This document shows, in pieces, positions 8,652-14,907 of a DNA stretch of 15,450 nucleotides (position 1 is the first letter of the stretch; every line of letters starts with the position of its first letter). This stretch comes from JAIEPT01 sp038217425 (GTDB lineage Bacteria > Planctomycetota > Planctomycetia > Gemmatales > Gemmataceae): the NCBI GenBank assembly GCA_038217425.1, contig JBBQPM010000171.1:1-15450 (forward strand), in the 5' to 3' direction. The notes under the pieces were generated by a model. The model did no database searches. It saw only the letters and a list, made by a program, of their open reading frames with translations, and was not told the DNA's origin. The translations under genes and the position numbers were made by a program.

Positions 8652-8677
8652 AGAGTGATGGACGATGCGTCCACTCT
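8652..8677. terminator. Small hairpin after the nuclease-like gene
   Basis: TGGACG and CGTCCA pair around an ATG loop, and AGAG/CTCT extend the stem across a three-base bulge. It lies between the stop of the DUF2887 gene and the start of the oxidoreductase, both on the minus strand, so it could end the upstream transcript. The stem is short and no U-tract follows, so support is weak. Confidence 0.25.
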
Positions 8678-8726
8678 ACCCGCGAGGAAGCGCGAGATCA
8701 ATGACGTGGGATCAAAATCGGCGGCG

Positions 8727-9530
8727 TTAGTTCGACTCGGCGCCTTTGGATTCCGCGAAGGCGCGAACGGATTCTAGGGGAATCCGAAAAATCGTCGCGA
8801 TGTCGTTTTCGGCAATCCCTTTGGCGAGCAATTGAGGAATCGAAGTGGCTAACAGGAGTTGGCGTTCTGCCTCGCGACCCTCCTCGACGCCCTGTTGAAA
8901 AACACGAATCTTGCGAATGTCATCCACGAGCAGCATGGCTTGAATCTCCTGCAAACCCATTTGCGGTAACTTGTACATGATAGCTGTCTCGATCCATTCT
9001 ATCATCTTCCGAGCGGTTTCCGGAACCGGAATTTCACATCGCGCTCGCTGGATCAAGTTCCGCCCATGCGTCAGCGTGACTTCCTCAGCACATGTCACAA
9101 TCTGCAGAATCGAAAGTCCGAGCGGCGTCGTCTCGGCGAGTTCCAGTTCATCCAAAAAATACGGCACGACATGCCCGCTCTCCAGCAACGGCCGGTACGG
9201 CCCCAACTCCTTCGGCTCCAGCGAGCGCGAGGCGAAGAGAACCACGCCGCGGAAGTCCAGAGCCGGGTCGTTCTGCTTGAGGTACAAGTAGATCTTGGCA
9301 AGCAGGTTCGCGTAAACTTCGCGATACGAATAGAACTGCACTTCGACGAAGTACGTCGGCAACCCCGGCTCATGGGGCAGGAAGGCGCCGTCGAGCCGCT
9401 GGGCCGTCTCCTTCAGTTCGAGCGACGCGAACCTATACGACTTGGCCAGCGAACCGGGCTGACCCTGAAGCTCGAAGAAGGCTTCGGGGTATCGGCCGAA
9501 AAGCTGAAAGAAGAGGGCGTCGGTTTTCAT
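8727..9530 (-). CDS. DUF2887 / Rpn-like PD-(D/E)XK nuclease-fold protein, copy A
   Basis: The 267-residue protein starts MKTDALFFQLFGRYPEAFFE and matches the DUF2887 branch of the Rpn (recombination-promoting nuclease/putative transposase) group. The nuclease core is visible: RLDGAFLP with D47, then PTYFVEVQFY with E63 and Q65, where Gln replaces the usual Lys, as in several families of this fold. The C-terminal part is helical and ends with a helix-turn-helix-like IAENDIATIFRIPLESVRAF. The ATG at 9528-9530 is chosen over a frame opening at 9860 because the paralogue starts at the same residue and the ATG overlaps the stop of the upstream membrane gene as ATGA, with AGGAA three bases before it. 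Family members are known or suspected DNA endonucleases. No transposon ends are seen, so 'transposase' is only a family label. Confidence 0.82.
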   Translation of the reverse strand: MKTDALFFQLFGRYPEAFFELQGQPGSLAKSYRFASLELKETAQRLDGAFLPHEPGLPTYFVEVQFYSYREVYANLLAKIYLYLKQNDPALDFRGVVLFASRSLEPKELGPYRPLLESGHVVPYFLDELELAETTPLGLSILQIVTCAEEVTLTHGRNLIQRARCEIPVPETARKMIEWIETAIMYKLPQMGLQEIQAMLLVDDIRKIRVFQQGVEEGREAERQLLLATSIPQLLAKGIAENDIATIFRIPLESVRAFAESKGAESN

Positions 9531-10069
9531 GGGTTCCTGATGCGCTCGTCCATCGAGACATTTCGCAGACGATCCCCGAAATGCGATTCCAAGTCCAGAG
9601 TTTTTGGCTCCCGCCATTGGAGTACGTTCGTCGAGAGAACGCGAAACTCGAAGATGACAGCGGCGATCGGCAAGCATGCAATGCTCCCCAACCACAACCA
9701 ATAGCCGATCCGGAGTCCGCCGTTTCCAGGCGTTGCATACGGCGCGACCAGAAACGACAAGGCAAACGCCGTTGCTGCGAGACCGTAGTTCCGGGCGCGT
9801 GCAAACCGGCCCTGGGCAAAGGCGATCAATCCCGCCCACAACAACGGATTGGCGAGCCAAGCGAAACTGACGTACAACCCGATAATCGTCACCGAAAAGA
9901 ACGCGCCGTAGAGAAACAACACGTAACCGGGCATCCCGTCCAACGCATTCGGGAAGAACGATATGCCGTAAAGCGTCGAGATCACGGCGACCGCGATCCC
10001 TCGTCCTGTTGTACGTTTGGGGAGTGAAATGTCGGGTACGATTAGCGGGTCCTGGAAATGCGGATGCAT
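9527..10069 (-). CDS. Small five-helix membrane protein, copy A
   Basis: The 180-residue protein has no recognised name. A polar N-terminus containing VPDISLP is followed by about five hydrophobic segments (near 23-42, 46-68, 70-87, 94-112 and 120-140). These include WLANPLLWAGLIAFAQGRF and RIGYWLWLGSIACLPIAA. A polar tail with EPKTLDLESHF ends in RIRNP. The start at 10067-10069 is fixed by AAGGAG six bases upstream and by agreement with the paralogue. The stop overlaps the start of the DUF2887 gene (ATGA), and the codons for the RIRNP tail contain the AGGAA that serves it. It probably sits in the inner membrane. No catalytic motif is seen; a role as partner, sensor or immunity-type protein for the nuclease is only inferred from the coupling. 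Confidence 0.75.
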   Translation of the reverse strand: MHPHFQDPLIVPDISLPKRTTGRGIAVAVISTLYGISFFPNALDGMPGYVLFLYGAFFSVTIIGLYVSFAWLANPLLWAGLIAFAQGRFARARNYGLAATAFALSFLVAPYATPGNGGLRIGYWLWLGSIACLPIAAVIFEFRVLSTNVLQWREPKTLDLESHFGDRLRNVSMDERIRNP

Positions 10070-10117
10070 TGTGGTCTCCTTCGCGGAGATCAACCGCAAC
10101 GTCGGACGTTCGTTAAC
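10067..10117 (-). promoter_or_regulatory. Conserved leader and ribosome binding site, copy A
   Basis: The 51 bases from GTTAAC to the ATG align without a gap to the leader of copy B. They share GTTAA, CGTTGCGGTTG and GAAGGAGACCA. The AAGGAG is six bases from the start codon and sets it. The leader begins 10 bases after the stop of the preceding nuclease gene, so the four genes may be one transcript or this leader may carry its own promoter. Confidence 0.6.
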
Positions 10118-10126
10118 GTGCGGGAC

Positions 10127-10954
10127 TCACGAACTCGGATCCGCATGAGCCTGAACTTCCGCCTGTGGGATTCGTAGAATCGAGGCAATCTTCGACAACG
10201 GCAGCCCTTCGGCCATCATCTCAACGACGAGACGTTTACGCTCCTTCATCTGCCCCTTCTCGATTCCCTTCTCGATTCCCTTCTCAATTCCCTGCTCAAT
10301 GCCCTCTTCAAGCGCTTCTTGATAAAGCCGAATTTTGCGGACGTCGTCGACTAGCAGCATGGCTCGGATCTCCTCGCGCGTCATTCTCGGGATCTTGTAC
10401 AGGACCACCGTCTCCACCAATTCTATCATCTTCTCGCGAAACTCGGGAGCCGAAAGCTCCCGCTCGGCCCGTTCGAGAAGATCGCGGGCCACTTCCTTGG
10501 CGTTGGCTTCCGCGCACGTAATCAAGCGAAGGACGTCGGAGCCCAGCGACCTTCCTGTTGGCGTCGTCAACTCGTCCAGAAAGCAGCGCACGACTTGCCC
10601 GCTCTGAAGCAAAGCCTGATACGGCCGCAAGTCTTTCGGTTCGAGCGAGCGCTCGCCAAAAATCACGACGCCGCGAAAGTCGAGGGCCGGGTCGTTGCGC
10701 TTCATCCATAAGAAGATCTTGGCGAGCAGATTGGCGAAGATAGCCGGGTCGAGGTAGAACTGCACCTCGACGAAGTAGGTCGGCAGTCCACCGATCTTCG
10801 GGATGAAGACGCCGTCGATGCGCTGGGCCGTCTCCTTGAGCTCCAGCGACGAGAAATCGTACGACTGCGCGAGCTCCGTCGGCATGCCTTGGAGCTCGAA
10901 GAACGCCTCGGGGTATTGGCCGAACAATTGATAGAATAGAGCGTCGGTCTTCAT
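10127..10954 (-). CDS. DUF2887 / Rpn-like PD-(D/E)XK nuclease-fold protein, copy B
   Basis: The 275-residue paralogue of the protein at 8727-9530 is collinear with it through the nuclease core: MKTDALFYQLFGQYPEAFFE, RIDGVFIP (D47) and PTYFVEVQFY (E63, Q65). The middle part carries NDPALDFRGVVIFGERSLEP, shared almost word for word with copy A. It differs by a run of four GIEK/GIEQ units (about residues 218-233), which should form a charged helix, followed by a helix-turn-helix-like LPLSKIASILRIPQAEVQAH. The start overlaps the stop of the upstream membrane gene (ATGA at 10951-10954) with AGGAA just before it. A DNA endonuclease role is inferred from the fold. Both copies keep all the putative active-site residues, so neither looks decayed. 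Confidence 0.84.
   Translation of the reverse strand: MKTDALFYQLFGQYPEAFFELQGMPTELAQSYDFSSLELKETAQRIDGVFIPKIGGLPTYFVEVQFYLDPAIFANLLAKIFLWMKRNDPALDFRGVVIFGERSLEPKDLRPYQALLQSGQVVRCFLDELTTPTGRSLGSDVLRLITCAEANAKEVARDLLERAERELSAPEFREKMIELVETVVLYKIPRMTREEIRAMLLVDDVRKIRLYQEALEEGIEQGIEKGIEKGIEKGQMKERKRLVVEMMAEGLPLSKIASILRIPQAEVQAHADPSS
10256..10303 (-). repeat. 12-bp tandem repeat, four units, coding
   Basis: Read on the minus strand, GGAATCGAGAAG is repeated four times with few changes, encoding GIEQ-GIEK-GIEK-GIEK in the nuclease copy B. The unit is a multiple of three, so gain or loss of units changes protein length without breaking the frame. Copy A has nothing longer than one comparable unit (GVEEGREAE). 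Confidence 0.9.
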
Positions 10955-11493
10955 GGCTTCCTGATGCGCTCACGGGTCCAGTCGTCTCCCATAGCATCGA
11001 AATATCGAGTGTGAAAGTCGAGATCTCGCGGTTCGGCGTAATAGGTTAGCGGCTCCTTGTCGACGTCGAACCACAGAGCCGCCATGGGAAGACCGGCAAT
11101 GCTGCCGAGCCACGTCCAGTAGCCGAGCCCCAATTCACCCGTCGACCGATGCGATTGTGCCGGCATGAGCACGACGAACGAGCCGGCCAACATCGTCGCC
11201 ACGGCGCCGTAGGTGGCGGCGCGGGTATACTCGCCACGGTACAGGGCGATCATCCCGCGCCAGTAGAACGGATTGGCGAGCCAGGGGAACGTGATCGGCA
11301 GGCCGACCACCAACAGCGAAAAAATTGCGCCCGTGAAGAAGACCTGAGCGCCGCAAACGCCGTCGAACACTTCCAGGAAGAAGGAGACGCCATATAGAAC
11401 CACGAGAAGCGACAAGGCGACTTTCTCGCGGTTGGGCCGGGTCGGCAATGATATATCGGGGACAACGACGTCGTTTTCGATGAGCGTTCGCAC
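10951..11493 (-). CDS. Small five-helix membrane protein, copy B (GTG start)
   Basis: The 180-residue paralogue of the protein at 9527-10069 has exactly the same length. Shared landmarks are VPDISLP near residue 11, LYGVSFF, WLANPFYWRGMIALYRGEY, GYWTWLGSIAGLPMAAL, EPRDLDF and the tail ERIRKP. The start is taken as GTG at 11493-11491: AAGGAG lies six bases upstream exactly as in copy A, and the residues before VPDISLP then agree in number. An ATG at 11551-11553 would add 20 residues with no counterpart. The stop overlaps the following DUF2887 start. About five membrane helices are expected and the function is unknown. The conserved polar C-terminal segment probably faces one side and may be the contact point with a partner. 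Confidence 0.76.
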   Translation of the reverse strand: MRTLIENDVVVPDISLPTRPNREKVALSLLVVLYGVSFFLEVFDGVCGAQVFFTGAIFSLLVVGLPITFPWLANPFYWRGMIALYRGEYTRAATYGAVATMLAGSFVVLMPAQSHRSTGELGLGYWTWLGSIAGLPMAALWFDVDKEPLTYYAEPRDLDFHTRYFDAMGDDWTRERIRKP

Positions 11494-11541
11494 GATGGTC
11501 TCCTTCTGGAAAACCAACCGCAACGCACGCGGCCCATTAAC
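11491..11541 (-). promoter_or_regulatory. Conserved leader and ribosome binding site, copy B
   Basis: This 51-base block from GTTAAT to the GTG start matches the leader of copy A without gaps, with the same AAGGAGACC at the same distance. The agreement decides the GTG start and marks CGTTGCGGTTG as a conserved upstream element of unknown role, possibly part of a promoter or an operator. Confidence 0.6.
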
Positions 11542-11596
11542 TTCCGGATGCACACGCCGTCGAATGGACCATTTCGCATTCGGATGTTGATGGAAA

Positions 11597-11636
11597 ATTC
11601 GTTTAGCCGCCGCCTCCTGGCGGCGGCTAAACGAAT
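11597..11636. terminator. Strong hairpin after the cytochrome c dehydrogenase gene
   Basis: Two perfect 18-bp arms, ATTCGTTTAGCCGCCGCC and its complement, flank a TCCT loop. It begins five bases beyond the stop codon of the dehydrogenase and lies about 100 bases upstream of the membrane protein copy B start, both on the minus strand. A terminator or mRNA-end stabilising hairpin is likely. It may also be one more palindromic repeat type. There is no long U-tract. Confidence 0.6.
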
Positions 11637-11641
11637 CGAAG

Positions 11642-14600
11642 TTACTTCGGGCTCCCCGCGATCTTCTTCGCCGTCTTGTCCGTTGGCGGCTTGTCGAGCG
11701 CCAGGTACGCGAACAGGTCCGCGATCTCTTGCGACTTGAGCTGCTTCTCCACGTCCTCCGGCATGTACGACAACTTTCCGCGCAGTACCTCGTCGATCTC
11801 TGTGCGCGCGATCGTTTCGATCTTGCCGCCTTGCGTCTTGAGAATCACGCGCTGCTCGTTGTCCTCGACCAAAAGGCCGGTGACGATCTGCCCCTTCTTG
11901 GTCGCCACGATGGTCGCCTGATACCCGGCGCCGATCACCAGGCTCGGATCGAACACATTGGAAACGAGCTGGTCGAACGTGCTGCGGCCATTGCCAGTGA
12001 GATCGGGCCCGACCTCGGCGCCTTCGCCGTGAAACTTGTGGCACTGAGCGCACAGCTTCTTGAAGACGAGCACGCCCTTGTGGGCGTCGCCGGGCGTCTT
12101 GTGGAGCATCTCGCGCATGCTGTCGACGAGCTGTTCGCGCTGTGGATTGCGCCCCTCGCGGATCGTGCCCCAGACCGCCGTTACCGACTTGACCAGCTCG
12201 GCGTCCTTCATCGTCAGTAGCTTGCGGAGCTGGTTGACGTTGAGCGCGGAGGCCGGGATCTTCTTCGCCTGCACCTCGGCGACGAGCCTTTTGCTCCACG
12301 CGACGCGCTGGGTGAGCAGGTCGATGGCCTTGGGCTGCAGTTCCGGCTCCATGCGGGAATACTCGCTGAGCACGACATTGGCGACGACAGGGGCGTCGAG
12401 TTTACCGAGCACGGTGAGGACCTGGCCGCGATATTCGAGCGTCTTGGCGCCGCCGCTGCCGTAGCTGGAGAGGGCCATCATCATGAGATTCTCCGCCGAC
12501 GGATCCTTGGCGGCGATGAGGGCGGCGAGTGCGCGGACGCGCAGATCGACGCCGTGCCGCGGCTGGCTGGCGTACTTCCGCGCCGCGTCCAATCCCGCCG
12601 AATCGTTGACGCTGGCGAGGAACATCGCCGCCTCGATGCCCGGGGCGTCTTCCTTGTCGATCAGCTTCGCGAGCGTTGGTTGCAGCTTGGTTTGCAGCGT
12701 CTTCAGCTTGGCGCCGGCTAGTTCGCCCGATTGCACCTTCGCGGCGAGCATGGCGATGCAGCTCGCCGCCGACTTGGGCTTCGCGTTCTTGCCTTCGGAC
12801 AGCATCGCGACGAGCGAGGCGACGGCGTCGGGATTCGGCTTGCTTGCGCCGAGGATGCGATCGATGACGCGCGGCAGGAATTGCTCCATGACCGGAGCGT
12901 CGCCGAGCTTGGTCGTGGCGACGAGTTTGAGGAACTCGTCGCCGCGTTCTTCGAGAAGCGGATGCAGGTTTTGCCAGACGATGTGCGGGATGAGTTTGTC
13001 GTCGCCGGCGTTTGCCAGGACCTCCGCGAGGACAGGAAGAGAATTGTACCCGTCATCAGGATTGCCTTGATCGAACTTGTTGGCATCCTTGAATTTGGGT
13101 GCCTGAATCGCGACTTGTAGCAACACTACCGGCGAAGGATCCTTCGCCAACGCCTTGAAGGAGTTGTCAAACTTCCCATCAGGTACAACCCAAGAACAGC
13201 AACGCTGATAGGCTCGCACTCCCCAAGCTCGCATTACAGGATCTTTGAACTTCGAAATATCTTCCCAGAAGATCTGTTGAATGCTGCCGTTCGTCCAAAG
13301 CGCATGGAGGCGTTTGGTTCTCGAAACGTTGTCGTCAACCATGAGCTTGTTCAAGCTCAACACGCTGTCTCCAAAACCCGCTCTTGCTTCAACGGCTTGA
13401 GAATGCTCCACGAGAAGCCGTTGTGCGATCTCGCGGTAGTAGATATTCGGGCTCCCCAGCAGTTCCAACAACTTCTCATCACTCTCCTTCGTCAGATCGA
13501 ACTTCCCCGCCGGCTTGTAGTCCTTGTAGACCACTCGATACAGCCGGCCCTTGAGCCGATCGATGCCCGCCGGGTCGCGGTTCGCATCCTGGTAGCAGTG
13601 ATAGCGGTCGTACCAGTCGAGGATGTACAAGCAGCCGTCAGGCCCGACCTTTTGCACCACCGGCATGAACCACGGATCGTTCGCGGTCAGGAAGTCGGGC
13701 CTCGGCTTGCCCTGGTAGGTCGAGCCGTCGCGCACCAGCTCGTCGCTGTTGATGCAGTTGCCGTGGATGTTGCCCATGTAGAGCTTGCCGCGGTACTCCT
13801 CTGGGTAAGCGTCGGAGTCGAACCAGGTGAGGCCGCAGTAGGCCGCCTTCTGATGTTTGTGCTTGACGATGGAGCCAATCTTCCACGTGAACGGCGGATA
13901 GGGCCCGCCCTGGCGGTGGTAGTAGCCGGTCTCGGTGAGGTGCCAAAGGTGATCGATGACGCAGGCGGAGACGAAGGCGTCGCCATTCTCGTTGAAGGCG
14001 ATGCCCCACGGGTTCGAGGTACCTTCGCAGAAGATCGAGAACTCTTTCGTCTTGGGGTCGATGCGGAACATGGCGCAGGTGAAGTTGAAGACCTTGCCTT
14101 TGTGTTTGATGCTCGAGAAGTTGAAGACGCCGTTGAGTCCGTAGAGGTAGCCGTCGGGCCCCCAGGTGAGCGAGTTGGGCAGTTCGTGCGTATCAGTTCG
14201 GCCGAAGCCGGTGACGATGACTTCGGGTTTTCCGAGCTTGGGCGTTTCCCAGTCGGTGAACGGGTAGAAGAGGAGATCGGGAGCGTTGGCGAGCCAGACG
14301 CCGCCGTGGCCGACCGCGATGCCGGAGGGGATGTTGAGGCCTTCGAGGACGGTGGTGACTTTATCGTAGACGCCGTCGCCTTTGGTCGATTCGAGAACCT
14401 TGACGCGATCCTTTCCCGGGCCCGCGGCTTTCTTGGGATATTCGACGCTCTCGGTGATCCAGAAGCGCCCCTTGTCGTCGATGGCCATGGCAACCGGGTT
14501 GACGATATCGGGCTCGGCGGCAACGAGTTCGACGCGGAAGCCGGGCGGGACTTTCATCTTCGCAATCGCCTCTTTGGGCGAAAGCGCAGGGCCGGGCATG

Positions 14601-14677
14601 GTCGTTTGGCCGCGCGGGATCTCCTGAGCGGACAGGGACGCGGCGAACAGGAAGACCAGCAGGGAGAGATATTTCAT
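11642..14677 (-). CDS. Secreted PVC-type cytochrome c dehydrogenase (propeller, HEAT-like, heme domain)
   Basis: This 1011-residue exported protein has the three-part plan typical of Planctomycetes and Verrucomicrobia. A signal peptide (MKYLSLLVFLFAASLSA) is followed by a beta-propeller of the membrane-bound/PQQ-like dehydrogenase type (about 25-395; PPGFRVELVAAEPDIVNPVA, WGPDGYLYGLNGVF, NPWGIAFNENGDAF, PDGCLYILDWYDRYH). Next is a helical HEAT-like region (about 400-830). The C-terminal heme domain has the c-type motif CAQCH (876-880) and LSYMPED with M972 as likely distal ligand. It probably oxidises a sugar or alcohol in the periplasm and passes electrons to the heme. The substrate is unknown. 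A GGAG lies eight bases before the ATG. The DNA for about residues 395-550 is visibly lower in G+C than the rest. It is divergent from the deoxyhypusine-synthase-like gene. Confidence 0.9.
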   Translation of the reverse strand: MKYLSLLVFLFAASLSAQEIPRGQTTMPGPALSPKEAIAKMKVPPGFRVELVAAEPDIVNPVAMAIDDKGRFWITESVEYPKKAAGPGKDRVKVLESTKGDGVYDKVTTVLEGLNIPSGIAVGHGGVWLANAPDLLFYPFTDWETPKLGKPEVIVTGFGRTDTHELPNSLTWGPDGYLYGLNGVFNFSSIKHKGKVFNFTCAMFRIDPKTKEFSIFCEGTSNPWGIAFNENGDAFVSACVIDHLWHLTETGYYHRQGGPYPPFTWKIGSIVKHKHQKAAYCGLTWFDSDAYPEEYRGKLYMGNIHGNCINSDELVRDGSTYQGKPRPDFLTANDPWFMPVVQKVGPDGCLYILDWYDRYHCYQDANRDPAGIDRLKGRLYRVVYKDYKPAGKFDLTKESDEKLLELLGSPNIYYREIAQRLLVEHSQAVEARAGFGDSVLSLNKLMVDDNVSRTKRLHALWTNGSIQQIFWEDISKFKDPVMRAWGVRAYQRCCSWVVPDGKFDNSFKALAKDPSPVVLLQVAIQAPKFKDANKFDQGNPDDGYNSLPVLAEVLANAGDDKLIPHIVWQNLHPLLEERGDEFLKLVATTKLGDAPVMEQFLPRVIDRILGASKPNPDAVASLVAMLSEGKNAKPKSAASCIAMLAAKVQSGELAGAKLKTLQTKLQPTLAKLIDKEDAPGIEAAMFLASVNDSAGLDAARKYASQPRHGVDLRVRALAALIAAKDPSAENLMMMALSSYGSGGAKTLEYRGQVLTVLGKLDAPVVANVVLSEYSRMEPELQPKAIDLLTQRVAWSKRLVAEVQAKKIPASALNVNQLRKLLTMKDAELVKSVTAVWGTIREGRNPQREQLVDSMREMLHKTPGDAHKGVLVFKKLCAQCHKFHGEGAEVGPDLTGNGRSTFDQLVSNVFDPSLVIGAGYQATIVATKKGQIVTGLLVEDNEQRVILKTQGGKIETIARTEIDEVLRGKLSYMPEDVEKQLKSQEIADLFAYLALDKPPTDKTAKKIAGSPK

Positions 14678-14742
14678 GTCGGATGCTCCGGGGAGGATTG
14701 CGATGGGGTAGATGGTAAACGGAAGGCGTTCGAAATGCCAGC

Positions 14743-14865
14743 GAAAGCCCAGGGATGGCTATCCCTGGGGAAGTGCCAGGAATGAGAATCCAATTACTGC
14801 TCTCTCGATCGGAAGCGGGACAACGTTTCTGGCGCTTCCCCAGGGATAGCCATCCCTGGGCTTTC
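14743..14865. repeat. Paired inverted repeat, family A, copy 2
   Basis: Arms 14743-14777 and 14831-14865 match as inverted copies at 34 of 35 positions around a 53-bp spacer. Each arm is a hairpin, CCCAGGGAT-GGCT-ATCCCTGGG. It is the same element as at 150-276, except that the loop base is T in both arms here and G in both arms there. It lies between two divergent genes, so promoters of both may be near or within it. Confidence 0.88.
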
Positions 14866-14873
14866 AAAGTCGG

Positions 14874-14901
14874 TTGACGATGCCCACGCAACTCGTAATT
14901 T
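14874..14901 (+). promoter_or_regulatory. Weak promoter candidate for a leaderless message
   Basis: TTGACG (14874-14879) and TAATTT (14896-14901) are separated by 16 bp. A transcript from these boxes would begin at or next to the ATG at 14908, and that ATG lacks a good Shine-Dalgarno sequence. The -10 box is poor, so this is only a suggestion. Confidence 0.2.
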
Positions 14902-14907
14902 TCCAGG

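Larger units (their letters stand above)
8727..11541 (-). repeat. Tandem duplication of a two-gene cassette
   Basis: Two units lie head to tail: 11541-10127 and 10117-8727. Each has a 51-base leader from GTTAA to the start codon, a 180-residue membrane protein and an overlapping DUF2887 gene. Leaders are equal in length, membrane genes are equal in length (543 bp), and the junctions are nearly identical. The copies have diverged considerably in DNA and protein, so the duplication is old and has been kept. Confidence 0.85.

Noticed and set aside
5905..8658. A 917-codon open frame on the plus strand across the transporter and oxidoreductase genes
   Set aside because: It is out of frame with the transporter and antisense to the oxidoreductase, both of which have clear family motifs. 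Its protein is rich in Arg/His/Pro with no recognisable domain, as expected for a shadow frame in G+C-rich DNA.
9531..9860. A longer start for nuclease copy A, 110 codons further upstream
   Set aside because: The extension overlaps the membrane protein gene. The paralogue begins at the MKTDALF residue, and the coupled ATGA start is present in both copies.
8727..11541. An insertion sequence, because the family name includes 'putative transposase'
   Set aside because: No terminal inverted repeats or target duplications are seen around the genes, and the nuclease fold is not a transposase of a known element type.
13277..14785. A 502-codon open frame on the plus strand opposite the large dehydrogenase
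   Set aside because: It is a low-complexity Val/Asp/Glu-rich translation opposite a gene with a signal peptide, propeller motifs and a CAQCH heme site, and it runs into the family A repeat at its end.
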